Assembly: GCA_913031145.1 (NCBI GenBank)
Contig: CAJWCO010000013.1
Coordinates: forward strand, 1-62,374
DNA from: an uncultured Cellvibrionales bacterium
Lineage (GTDB): Bacteria; Pseudomonadota; Gammaproteobacteria; Pseudomonadales; Porticoccaceae
Reading direction: 5' to 3'
DNA length: 62,374 bases
In this document: piece after piece, positions 9,711 to 17,929 of the stretch
Layout of the letters: each line of letters opens with the position of its first letter
How positions within the stretch are numbered: the first letter of the stretch is position 1
Notes under the pieces: generated by a model
What the model saw: only the letters and a program-made list of their open reading frames with translations
The model's database searches: none
Told to the model about the DNA's origin: nothing
Program-made: the position numbers and the translations under genes

Positions 9711-9741
9711 AAAAACCGCTCCATCAGGGGCGGTTTTTTTT
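9711..9741 (+). terminator. rho-independent terminator after acpP
   Basis: Stem AACCGCTCC (9714-9722) pairs with GGGGCGGTT (9727-9735), nine pairs with one G-T, around the loop ATCA. An eight-T run follows (9734-9741), with A residues on the 5' side that can extend the stem. It lies immediately downstream of the acpP stop. Confidence 0.9.
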
Positions 9742-9750
9742 GGTTGAATT

Positions 9751-10614
9751 TTGACTTCGGACAAGACCCCAAATACTGACTTCGGCATGGTCGACGGAGA
9801 GCTGGTGACCGACTCGCTACTCGTCGATCGCGGTCTTTTTTATGGGCATGGTCTGTTTGAGAGTATTCGGTTAGATCAGGGCCGAACTCCGCTTGAGTCA
9901 CTCCACTTTACTCGACTCGCTCGTGATGCCCCGCGCTTGCACTTGCCGCTTGATATTAATTGTTTGCGTGCGCAGTTTGCGCGTTTCAAAGTGAACCTGC
10001 AGAGCCACAATATAGACAGTGGCGTCGTTAAGGTGATAATTACCGCGGGTATTGGCGGAGCTGGGTATTGTCTGCCGGAATCGGTCATACCGCGGCATCT
10101 ATTTTTGCATAGGCCGCATCCACCTGACAACGATGCAATCGCTCACGGTGTGAGTCTTCGAGAGATTGACTATAGACTTCCGACTAATCCATTATTAGCG
10201 GGGATTAAGCACCTTAATCGTCTCGACCAAATAATGGCCCGAGCAGAATGGTCTGACCATTACTTTGACGGCATTATGCGAGACACAGATGGCGCCGTGA
10301 TCGAAACCACCTGTGCCAATATTTTTGTTCGCAGCGCACAGGGCTGGGCAACGCCGTCCTTAACACAGTGCGGTATAAAAGGGGTTATGAGAACGTTGGT
10401 TATGGACGAACTATTGCCTTCGATACAGCAAACTGTGAGGGAAGCCGAGCTCACGTTGCATGATGTTGTGTCATGCAGAGAAATATTTATTTGCAATGCC
10501 GTTAGGGGGATCATGCCAGTCGTCAATGTATCAAACAAATACTTTTGGACCATCGGTAAGGATACGTTAAGCGTCCGCGATGCGCTCGCGGTCAGGCAAC
10601 AATGTTACCAATAG
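9751..10614 (+). CDS. pabC: aminodeoxychorismate lyase
   Basis: PLP-dependent class IV aminotransferase-fold enzyme that releases pyruvate from 4-amino-4-deoxychorismate to give p-aminobenzoate for folate. Seen are the N-terminal VDRGLFYGHGLFESIR, the PLP-lysine region GIKHLNRLDQI, the segment VIETTCANIFVR, and the late GIMPVV. The frame opens at TTG 9751; the first ATG, at 9787, gives an N-terminus that also fits the family, so the start is open. It begins right after the acpP terminator, in the slot fabF-pabC usually fills, and the later genes follow closely. Confidence 0.9.
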   Translation: MTSDKTPNTDFGMVDGELVTDSLLVDRGLFYGHGLFESIRLDQGRTPLESLHFTRLARDAPRLHLPLDINCLRAQFARFKVNLQSHNIDSGVVKVIITAGIGGAGYCLPESVIPRHLFLHRPHPPDNDAIAHGVSLREIDYRLPTNPLLAGIKHLNRLDQIMARAEWSDHYFDGIMRDTDGAVIETTCANIFVRSAQGWATPSLTQCGIKGVMRTLVMDELLPSIQQTVREAELTLHDVVSCREIFICNAVRGIMPVVNVSNKYFWTIGKDTLSVRDALAVRQQCYQ

Positions 10615-10622
10615 GGAGCTTT

Positions 10623-11687
10623 ATGCTGCGTATCTCAGGTATGGCTTTTTTGTTGGTGAGTCTTGCTGTTGCCCTTTTGGTGGGTGATGCACATAGGCAG
10701 CTGGCCATGCCGATATCGATAGGGCAACTATCATCGGAGTCAGATTCTGGGGCGCCCCAACACGACACATTACAAAAGTACCGATGGCAGATAGATCGTG
10801 GGAGTTCGCTGACCGGCGTTGCACTCAAATTGCATGCGGCGGGCGTTATTCGTTCACCTGACACCTGGGTTCTGTATGCAAAATTATCAGGTAAGACTCG
10901 GATCCAAGCAGGATCCTATTGGCTCTCCAGCGGCGATAGTGCGATCACACTGCTAGACCGTTTTTCCCATGGCGATGTGATCATTGATCGGGTGACCTTT
11001 CCCGAGGGATGGAATTTCGCGCAATGGCGCACACGTCTGCAATCGCATGCACAGTTTAAAGCGATAGCTGAATTGTCGAACGAACAGTTACTCAGCGATG
11101 CGGGTATTGACAATATCCATCCGGAGGGTTGGTTCTTTCCCGACACTTATACCTATACCACCGGCGACAATGCGGCTGATATTCTTGGTCGAGCCCATCA
11201 AAAAATGCAAAATATTTTACGTGAGAAGTGGTCGCACCGTGCATCTGGACTCCCCTACAACACTGCATATGAAGCGCTGATATTGGCGTCAATTGTGGAG
11301 AAAGAAACCGGACTTGCCGAAGAGCGTGCAGAAATTGCAGGCGTCTTTGTGCGGCGCTTAAAACGAGGTATGCGTCTACAAACGGATCCAACCGTAATTT
11401 ATGGGTTGGGCGCCGAGTTTAATGGCAACCTCCGCCGCTCGCATTTAAGGCAGAAAACCGCCTACAATACCTATATGATTCAGGGATTACCGCCAACCCC
11501 GATCGCGATGCCAAGTGCGGCCGCAATTGAGTCGGCACTCCATCCAAAAGCCGGAGCCAGTCTTTATTTTGTGGCCCGAGGCGATGGGGGGCATGTTTTT
11601 TCCAATAACTTGTCCGACCATGAACGTGCAGTGCGCCAATATCAAGTGTTCCAGCGGAGCAAGGACTATACGTCGGTGGCCAAGTGA
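10623..11687 (+). CDS. mltG: endolytic murein transglycosylase MltG
   Basis: Inner-membrane lytic transglycosylase that cuts nascent glycan strands and is thought to end peptidoglycan polymerisation. A single N-terminal membrane segment (MAFLLVSLAVALLVG) is followed by a LysM-like region and the YceG catalytic domain with the glutamate motif ILASIVEKETG and LQTDPTVIYGLG. ATG 10623 has GGGAG six bases upstream; the upstream ATG 10602 lies inside pabC without a ribosome site. The 354-residue length is usual. Confidence 0.94.
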   Translation: MLRISGMAFLLVSLAVALLVGDAHRQLAMPISIGQLSSESDSGAPQHDTLQKYRWQIDRGSSLTGVALKLHAAGVIRSPDTWVLYAKLSGKTRIQAGSYWLSSGDSAITLLDRFSHGDVIIDRVTFPEGWNFAQWRTRLQSHAQFKAIAELSNEQLLSDAGIDNIHPEGWFFPDTYTYTTGDNAADILGRAHQKMQNILREKWSHRASGLPYNTAYEALILASIVEKETGLAEERAEIAGVFVRRLKRGMRLQTDPTVIYGLGAEFNGNLRRSHLRQKTAYNTYMIQGLPPTPIAMPSAAAIESALHPKAGASLYFVARGDGGHVFSNNLSDHERAVRQYQVFQRSKDYTSVAK

Positions 11688-11723
11688 CAGCGGTTGTCGA
11701 ATAATACAATAGGCACGATAAGA

Positions 11724-12377
11724 ATGAGTCAAATCAAACGCGGCAATCTGATTACTCTGGAGGGAACCGAGGGCGTCGGAAAAACAACTAACATGGCTCA
11801 TGTATGCGAGTGGCTTAGCACTCGCCAGATTACATATTTGGCCGCACGGGAGCCTGGTGGTACCGTGCTTGCAGAACAAATAAGGGATCTTTTGCTCGAC
11901 ACCCACACCGAAGCCGTTGCGCCAGTGACCGAACTGCTGTTGATGTTTGCCAGTCGTGCGCAGCATCTAACGCAGCGAATTGAGCCGGCGCTAGCCGCGG
12001 GAACATGGGTGGTCTGTGACCGCTTTAGTGACGCCAGCTACGCCTATCAAGGAGCAGGCCGAGGTATTCCCGAGCTTTTCATTAAACAATTAGAACATAT
12101 GGTGCAGGGGTTTTTACAACCAAACCTGACCTTGATTCTTGATACTCCGGTCTCTCAGGGACTCTCTCGCGCCAAAAGCCGCAGTGCACCTGACCGATTC
12201 GAACGCGAGCAACACGCATTTTTTGAGCGTGTTCGTGAGGGTTATCTAACCCGTGCAAAAAAACATCCTCAGCGTTGCAAGATGATTGACGCTTCATTGC
12301 CCTTAGTGGTCGTTCAAGAACAGTTAAACGAGGTTCTCGACGCCTTTGTCGCGGCACAACCTAACTCATGTCCCTGA
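11724..12377 (+). CDS. tmk: thymidylate kinase
   Basis: Phosphorylates dTMP to dTDP for DNA synthesis. The P-loop GTEGVGKTT, the DR(F) motif VVCDRFSDASYAYQGAGRG and the LID-region arginines (SRAKSRSAPDRFE) identify it; the 217-residue length is normal. ATG 11724 is chosen because it starts right before the conserved LITLEG strand; the frame is open to a TTG at 11694. It overlaps holB by ten bases. Confidence 0.95.
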   Translation: MSQIKRGNLITLEGTEGVGKTTNMAHVCEWLSTRQITYLAAREPGGTVLAEQIRDLLLDTHTEAVAPVTELLLMFASRAQHLTQRIEPALAAGTWVVCDRFSDASYAYQGAGRGIPELFIKQLEHMVQGFLQPNLTLILDTPVSQGLSRAKSRSAPDRFEREQHAFFERVREGYLTRAKKHPQRCKMIDASLPLVVVQEQLNEVLDAFVAAQPNSCP

Positions 12378-13327
12378 ATCCGCCATTAGCATGGCAGGGC
12401 GCGCTATGGGAGCGCTTGGTGAGCGAATACGGTCAAAACCGTTTACCTCATGCGTTGTTGCTAAGCGGTGCGGCTCACATCGGCAAGAAACATTTTGCTT
12501 TTGCAGTTGCTCATCGCCTTCTTTGCCACTGCGAGTCTACGTTGTACGCTTGCGGGACCTGTAAAGGTTGTTTGCTCAATGAGGCACAGACGCACCCCGA
12601 CCTCGCGATACTCGAACCCAACGATGCGGGAAAAAAAGTCATCGGTATTGGGGAAGTGCGTGAGCTTATCAACGTTCTATCCAAAACTTCGCAACAAGGT
12701 GGATGGAAAGTGGCTGTGATCGCTCCTGTCGAAAATTTAACTATTTCGGGAGCCAACGCGTTGCTAAAAACGCTAGAAGAGCCCCCCGGAAAAATTTTGA
12801 TGCTATTAGTGAGTCATGAACTGGGTAGGGTACCTGCAACCATTAGAAGTCGTTGTCAGCGTTATATGTTTCCTCTTCCGAATGCGTCAGAGGTACTTCC
12901 TTGGCTCGCTCAAAATGGCGTCGCGCTAGACAAGGCGGCGAAAGTTCTCAATGTCGCAAGAGGACGCCCGCTCCTGGCAGCTGATTACCTTCAGGAGTCT
13001 TTGCTGGACCGCGTCGCGCAGTTTGATCAGTGGGTGGATGACGTCGCAAGCGGTCAGTTATCGCCCGTAAGCGCGGCTCAGAAGTGCCATAACGCAGATG
13101 CGCTCGAGCAAATTGATTGGTTCGTGCAATACATACACCGCATGGTATGCCTCAATGTCGAAACGTGTTGTAGCCCAGAAAATTTTATTTTTTATGACAA
13201 ACTGCACAAAGCCCGCGGCTGGATAGTATCGGGGGCCAATGCAAACAAACAACTCATTTGGGAAGAATTATTCTTCGACTGGCACACATTGGCTCGAGGG
13301 TTGGCAAAAGCGCAGAGTGCCAGCTGA
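12368..13327 (+). CDS. holB: DNA polymerase III subunit delta'
   Basis: Clamp-loader subunit of the replicative polymerase. The 319-residue AAA+ protein has a zinc-binding cluster of cysteines (CHCES, CGTCKGC), the sensor-1-like NALLKTLEEPP segment and SRCQRY, all typical of delta'. As usual for delta', the P-loop region is degenerate (SGAAHIGKK). Overlaps tmk. The pilZ and tatD genes often found behind holB are missing here. Confidence 0.93.
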   Translation: MSLNPPLAWQGALWERLVSEYGQNRLPHALLLSGAAHIGKKHFAFAVAHRLLCHCESTLYACGTCKGCLLNEAQTHPDLAILEPNDAGKKVIGIGEVRELINVLSKTSQQGGWKVAVIAPVENLTISGANALLKTLEEPPGKILMLLVSHELGRVPATIRSRCQRYMFPLPNASEVLPWLAQNGVALDKAAKVLNVARGRPLLAADYLQESLLDRVAQFDQWVDDVASGQLSPVSAAQKCHNADALEQIDWFVQYIHRMVCLNVETCCSPENFIFYDKLHKARGWIVSGANANKQLIWEELFFDWHTLARGLAKAQSAS

Positions 13328-13519
13328 GATAAGATAGCTATCGACCGAGCGGGGCGCTGCGTATTAAACTTTCGGGGCGGCATTCTGCTCTGAGCAGCAA
13401 CGATAGGTCGGTCGGTTTCATCCTCTAGGGTTCTGTACTGAAACAGTCAGCGCGCTTAAATTGAAAAACTGGAGAAATATTCAAATGTCATTGGAACGGT
13501 GTGTTTTGCGGAGGGGTTT

Positions 13520-14173
13520 ATGTCTGAGGTAGAGGATCCAGATTCAACGTTCATCTTGCGGTCATTTCCCGTGGGCCCACTGCAGTGCAATTGCTCCATC
13601 ATCGGTGATAGGATCTCGGGGCGAGCGCTGGTAGTGGATCCCGGAGGAAATGCCGATCAGATCTTGTCGCTGTTGAAAGAGCTGAACTTGGTGCCCATTG
13701 CAATTGTGCACACGCATGCGCATCTCGATCACATCCTTGCTGCGGGGGATATCAAGCGAGCGACTGGGGCACCTATTTATCTCCACAAAGAAGACGTCTT
13801 TTTATGGGATATGCTAGAGCAGCAGTGCGGGATGGTTGGGGTTCCGTATAAGCCGCTACCCGACCCTGACCACTACCTCAAGGACGACCAAGACTTAGCG
13901 TGTTGCGGGGGCATTGCAATTCATACCCCAGGACACAGCCCCGGATCAATGAGCTTTTGGTTTGAAGAACACCGTACGCTCATTGCCGGCGACACACTGT
14001 TTCAGGGCAGTGTTGGCCGCACCGATCTTTGGGGCGGCGATATGAACACCCTCGTTAACTCGATTAAACAGCGACTGTATACGTTAGATGACGAAGCAAT
14101 TGTGGTGACAGGGCATGGTCCCAACACGCGCATCGGTATCGAAAAGAGCAGCAATAATTTTGTGCGTGCATGA
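13520..14173 (+). CDS. metallo-beta-lactamase-fold hydrolase, YcbL/glyoxalase II-like
   Basis: A 217-residue hydrolase with the metal motif HTHAHLDH, then GHSPGSMSF, GDTLFQGSVGRTDL and a C-terminal TGHGP histidine, a full binuclear metal set. It resembles YcbL-type proteins, related to glyoxalase II but lacking its long C-terminal domain; the substrate is unknown. ATG 13520 has a strong GGAGGGG five bases upstream, preferred over a TTG-side extension to 13499. It lies just before the dUTPase gene, 10 bases away. Confidence 0.85.
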   Translation: MSEVEDPDSTFILRSFPVGPLQCNCSIIGDRISGRALVVDPGGNADQILSLLKELNLVPIAIVHTHAHLDHILAAGDIKRATGAPIYLHKEDVFLWDMLEQQCGMVGVPYKPLPDPDHYLKDDQDLACCGGIAIHTPGHSPGSMSFWFEEHRTLIAGDTLFQGSVGRTDLWGGDMNTLVNSIKQRLYTLDDEAIVVTGHGPNTRIGIEKSSNNFVRA

Positions 14174-14183
14174 GGCGGATAAT

Positions 14184-14804
14184 ATGCGACAACAATTAAT
14201 AGCCATGTTGAAATTACAAGAAGCGATGAACAGCAAAGTGCATCCGCAATGGCGCAAGCAGGATTTCGCTTGGTATCGAGCGATCTGGGTAGAGTGTGCG
14301 GAACTATTGGATCACCACGGGTGGAAGTGGTGGAAGCGACAAAATCCCGATATTGACCAGATCGTGTTAGAGCTTGTGGATATCTGGCATTTTGGTCTTA
14401 GTGCCTTGCTCGTTGAAACTGACTCGTTGGAGGCGATAGCCGAACGCATAGAAAGTGACCTTTCTTCCCCAAAAGATAACGGTGACTTTACCCTAGATTT
14501 AGAGGCGTTTACGCTTTATACCCTCACCCACAAGCAGTTTGATTGCATCCGCTTCAAACGTTTAATGGACGGCGTAGAAATGGATTTTGCATCCCTTTAC
14601 ACGGGTTATGTTGGTAAAAATGTCCTTAATTTTTTTCGGCAAGATCACGGTTATAAAGACGGCACCTATCATAAATTGTGGGGTAATAAGGAAGACAACG
14701 AGCACTTGGTTGACATTGTAGCGACGCTAGACGTCACTGCCGCTAGTTTCAGTGAAGATTTGTACGAGCGCATGCAGGTTGTCTATACAGAACACTGCAA
14801 ATAA
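14184..14804 (+). CDS. dimeric dUTPase (all-alpha NTP pyrophosphatase family)
   Basis: A 206-residue protein of the dUTPase_2 family, all-alpha enzymes related to MazG and unrelated to the common trimeric Dut. The metal-binding segments EC AELLDHHGWKWWK and ELVDIWHFGLSALL (the E-x2-E and E-x2-D pattern) and the later GKNVLNFFRQDHGYKDG are characteristic. It would hydrolyse dUTP to dUMP, keeping uracil out of DNA. ATG 14184 avoids overlap with the preceding gene. Whether a trimeric Dut also exists elsewhere cannot be seen here. Confidence 0.87.
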   Translation: MRQQLIAMLKLQEAMNSKVHPQWRKQDFAWYRAIWVECAELLDHHGWKWWKRQNPDIDQIVLELVDIWHFGLSALLVETDSLEAIAERIESDLSSPKDNGDFTLDLEAFTLYTLTHKQFDCIRFKRLMDGVEMDFASLYTGYVGKNVLNFFRQDHGYKDGTYHKLWGNKEDNEHLVDIVATLDVTAASFSEDLYERMQVVYTEHCK

Positions 14805-14865
14805 GTCGAGAAACCGAATGGGAACTTGAGGTACCGTTGTTCTCAACTATTTCCAATCTCGCAGG

Positions 14866-14894
14866 TGGGCAAGGTTATCAATCAGCCCTATAAT
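14866..14894 (+). promoter_or_regulatory. promoter of mdh
   Basis: A perfect TATAAT (14889-14894) lies 32 bases before the mdh start, with the weak -35 TGGGCA (14866-14871) at 17 bases spacing. Confidence 0.5.
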
Positions 14895-14926
14895 GGCAAA
14901 TACTCATTTTTTGTTGGAGATGCTCA

Positions 14927-15907
14927 GTGAAAACACCCGTCCGCGTGACCATTACAGGTGCTGCAGGTCAGATCAGTTACTCTTTGTTATTTAGAATAGC
15001 CGCTGGAGAGATGCTAGGTTCGGACCAGCCGGTTATATTGCAAATGCTTGAAATCACCCCTGCGCTCGAAGCGCTTCGAGGTGTTGCAATGGAGTTGGAT
15101 GATTGCGCGTTTCCGTTGCTCGTTGATATGGTGTGCACAGATGATGCGACTGTCGCTTTTAAGGACACTGATTATGCGCTCTTGGTAGGGGCTCGACCAC
15201 GTGGGCCGGGCATGGAGCGAAAAGACCTTTTAGAAGCAAATGCAGCTATTTTCTCGGCCCAAGGTCAGGCGATCAATGCGGCGGCATCGGCTTCCATCAA
15301 GGTGCTTGTTGTAGGTAATCCAGCGAACACGAACGCTTTGATTGCACAGCGCAATGCGCCGGACGTTAACCCGCGCCAGTTTACGGCGATGACACGCTTA
15401 GACCATAATCGTTCGATAACACAGATTGCGCAAAAAGTGTCTAAGACAATCTCTCATGTCACCAAAATGACGATTTGGGGAAACCACTCCGCAACGCAGT
15501 ATCCTGACTTACACCACACGATGATAGACGGTAATCCAGCGCTGTCATTGGTGAAGCAAAACTGGTACGACGGGTCCTTTATTCCCGATGTTCAGCAGCG
15601 CGGGGCTGCGATAATTAAAGCCCGTGGAGCGTCCAGCGCAGCGTCTGCAGCGAATGCCGCCATTGCTCACATGCGGTCTTGGGTGTTGGGGTCAGCCGAG
15701 AACGATTGGGTCAGTATGGGGGTCTATAGTGACGGTAGCTATGCTGTTACTGAAGGTTTGATTTATTCATTCCCGTGTGTGTGCACTAACGGCGATTGGC
15801 AAATAGTCCAAGGACTCGAGATCAATGCGTTTTCTCAGGCCAAGATGACTGCATCCGAAAATGAATTAATAGAAGAGCGAGATGCTGTTGCTCACTTATT
15901 GCCTTAA
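14927..15907 (+). CDS. mdh: malate dehydrogenase (NAD-dependent, long form)
   Basis: Interconverts malate and oxaloacetate in the TCA cycle. The 326-residue protein belongs to the group resembling cytosolic eukaryotic malate dehydrogenase, with [11 protein letters not shown] at the nucleotide site, the substrate arginine in [23 protein letters not shown], and the catalytic histidine in [12 protein letters not shown]. The start is a GTG with GGAG nine bases upstream. It stands alone with its own promoter. With icd, glcB and aceA in this window it completes much of the TCA/glyoxylate route. Confidence 0.95.
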   Translation: MKTPVRVTITGAAGQISYSLLFRIAAGEMLGSDQPVILQMLEITPALEALRGVAMELDDCAFPLLVDMVCTDDATVAFKDTDYALLVGARPRGPGMERKDLLEANAAIFSAQGQAINAAASASIKVLVVGNPANTNALIAQRNAPDVNPRQFTAMTRLDHNRSITQIAQKVSKTISHVTKMTIWGNHSATQYPDLHHTMIDGNPALSLVKQNWYDGSFIPDVQQRGAAIIKARGASSAASAANAAIAHMRSWVLGSAENDWVSMGVYSDGSYAVTEGLIYSFPCVCTNGDWQIVQGLEINAFSQAKMTASENELIEERDAVAHLLP

Positions 15908-15982
15908 TCAGATTTTCTAAGGGATCTACCTAGATATTGCGGCGATCACGCCAGTGGGTAGGTCAGTTTCAGGAGAAAAACC

Positions 15983-16456
15983 ATGCACATACCTAAAGTT
16001 GGAACTCCAGCGCCGATTTTTTCATTGAAGAATCAACACGGCGAACTGGTATCGCTAGATACTTTCGCGGGCAGTCGTAATGTATTATTGTACTTCTACC
16101 CTAAAGCCATGACGCCGGGCTGTACGACGCAGGCCTGCGGGATTCGTGATTCGTTTATGGAGTTTGAGGCATGCCAGACATCGGTGTTGGCGGTCAGCCC
16201 CGATTCGACGGAACGTTTAGCAAAATTTGTAGATAAAAAGGCCCTACCATTTCAGCTTCTGTCTGATGAAGATCATAGGGTTACAGAAAGCTATGGCGCG
16301 TGGGGTCTGAAAAAGTTCATGGGGCGTGAGTACGAAGGTGTGTTGCGCTATAGTTTTATTATAGACAAGCAAGGTCGCATTGCCCATAGCATGAATAAGG
16401 TGAAAACCAAGAGTCATCATCAAGACACGCTACGATGGATCACAGAAAATTTATGA
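15983..16456 (+). CDS. bcp: thioredoxin-dependent peroxiredoxin, Bcp/PrxQ type
   Basis: Reduces hydroperoxides with electrons from thioredoxin. The 157-residue protein has the peroxidatic cysteine C47 in PKAMTPGCTTQACGIRD and the nearby resolving cysteine C52, the spacing of E. coli Bcp (C46, C51). A CAGGAG ribosome site precedes the ATG. The thioredoxin reductase that could supply it lies at 39.8 kb. Confidence 0.92.
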   Translation: MHIPKVGTPAPIFSLKNQHGELVSLDTFAGSRNVLLYFYPKAMTPGCTTQACGIRDSFMEFEACQTSVLAVSPDSTERLAKFVDKKALPFQLLSDEDHRVTESYGAWGLKKFMGREYEGVLRYSFIIDKQGRIAHSMNKVKTKSHHQDTLRWITENL

Positions 16457-16527
16457 TGCTATCTTAAGCCTATTTTCGGCTCAAACCGGCCGTAGAGAGT
16501 TTACTCACAATACTACAGGAATCGTTT

Positions 16528-16857
16528 ATGTTTTTTATCGAAAGTGCGCATGCACAAGCCGCAAGTTCAGCGGGGGAACCCAACATTGTTTTTCAAATGG
16601 TACTGATGTTAGGTCTTTTTGCGCTCATGTATTTTATGATCATCAGACCGCAGAGAAAACGTCAAAAACAACATACTGATTTGCTAACGCAACTTGGAAA
16701 GGGGGACGAAGTTCTTCTGAGTAGCGGCATGTTGGGCAAGATCGTCTTATTAAATGACGACTATGTGGTGTTAGATGTGGCGGCTAATTTAGAACTAAAG
16801 TTTCAAAAGGCTGCGGTTCAGGCAGTTCTTCCCAAGGGCACCATTAAATCGATATGA
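16528..16857 (+). CDS. yajC: Sec translocon accessory subunit YajC
   Basis: Small inner-membrane partner of SecDF in protein export. The 109-residue protein has one N-terminal membrane helix (MVLMLGLFALMYFMIIRP) followed by the family motif RPQRKRQKQH and the small beta domain (GDEVLLSSGMLGKI). Normally yajC lies between tgt and secD; neither is next to it here, so it has moved away from the secDF operon or the operon is split. Confidence 0.9.
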   Translation: MFFIESAHAQAASSAGEPNIVFQMVLMLGLFALMYFMIIRPQRKRQKQHTDLLTQLGKGDEVLLSSGMLGKIVLLNDDYVVLDVAANLELKFQKAAVQAVLPKGTIKSI

Positions 16858-16885
16858 CCTGAAGGACTCCGATGAGGCTTTGCGC

Positions 16886-17929
16886 ATGAACGCCCCCCCA
16901 TCAAAAGTTCGATTAGGACAACTGAATACGCCGTTGCAGCCGTTAGATCGTCTATCTGAGTACTTTGGTGGTCCTCGGATCTGGATAAAACGAGACGACA
17001 TGACCGGATGTGCAACGTCGGGTAATAAAGTCCGTAAGCTCGAATACCTGTTTGCGGACGCACTCGCTCAAGGGTGCGACACTATTATTACCAGCGGGGG
17101 TATTCAGTCTAATCACTGCAGAGCGACTGCAGTGCTGGGGGCACAGTTGGGTGTGCATGTGCATCTTTTGTTGCGCGCTGACGAGGCACCCCAGAGCGTC
17201 GGGAATCTTTTCATTAGCCAACTAGTTGGCGCCAAGAAATCGCATTATTCGCCATCTGAATTCAAATATCTTCGGCAGCATATCGATCATTGGATGGCGC
17301 ATTATCGAGAGCAGAATAGGGCACCATATTGTATACCTGTCGGTGGCAGCAATGGCCTAGGCCTTTGGGGGTATATCGATGCGGTGAGCGAACTCGCGGC
17401 CGATTTTGCGCGCCTTGGTATGCAGCCCGATGCCATCGTCCATGCAACCGGGTCGGGTGGAACGCAGGCGGGTTTGATATTAGGGTGCCAAATTCATGAG
17501 GTACTCGTACCGGTGGTTGGATTCGCCGTTTGTGATGATGCAAACTACTTCACCACAAAAATATTGTCAGATATTACCGACTGGAAACGTCAAGGTGGAC
17601 ATCACCTAACGGTTAGGCCAGAGGACATAATGACCATTGACTCATATAAGGGCCCTAGTTATGGGCGGTGTGATCCTGAGGTCTTTGAACTGATTCGATG
17701 GCTAGCACACTTGGAAGGAATTATTTTAGATCCTGTTTATACTGGGAAAGCTTTTTATGGCATGTTAAAAGAAATACAGGGTGGGCAATTTCGAGATACT
17801 GCAAATATCGTTTTTATCCATACAGGTGGTCTTTTCGGGCTTTTTGCGCAGCAAGATCGTTTAGAGGATGCAGCGGAGATATACACTAAAACACATAAAA
17901 ATGAGGTGGATTTGTCGTGGAAAATTTGA
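16886..17929 (+). CDS. PLP-dependent D-cysteine desulfhydrase / ACC deaminase family enzyme
   Basis: Fold-type II PLP enzyme of 347 residues. The cofactor lysine lies in TSGNKVRKLEYL (K48), the substrate-loop motif is TSGGIQSNHCRATA, and the C-terminal DPVYTGKAFYG and IHTGGLFG are family motifs. The family includes D-cysteine desulfhydrase, ACC deaminase and L-cysteate sulfo-lyase (CuyA); sequence alone does not separate them. It overlaps the next gene, a Na+/amino acid symporter, by 13 bases, so the two are probably co-translated and its substrate is likely an imported amino acid. ATG 16886 has GATGAGG eight bases upstream. Confidence 0.82.
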   Translation: MNAPPSKVRLGQLNTPLQPLDRLSEYFGGPRIWIKRDDMTGCATSGNKVRKLEYLFADALAQGCDTIITSGGIQSNHCRATAVLGAQLGVHVHLLLRADEAPQSVGNLFISQLVGAKKSHYSPSEFKYLRQHIDHWMAHYREQNRAPYCIPVGGSNGLGLWGYIDAVSELAADFARLGMQPDAIVHATGSGGTQAGLILGCQIHEVLVPVVGFAVCDDANYFTTKILSDITDWKRQGGHHLTVRPEDIMTIDSYKGPSYGRCDPEVFELIRWLAHLEGIILDPVYTGKAFYGMLKEIQGGQFRDTANIVFIHTGGLFGLFAQQDRLEDAAEIYTKTHKNEVDLSWKI

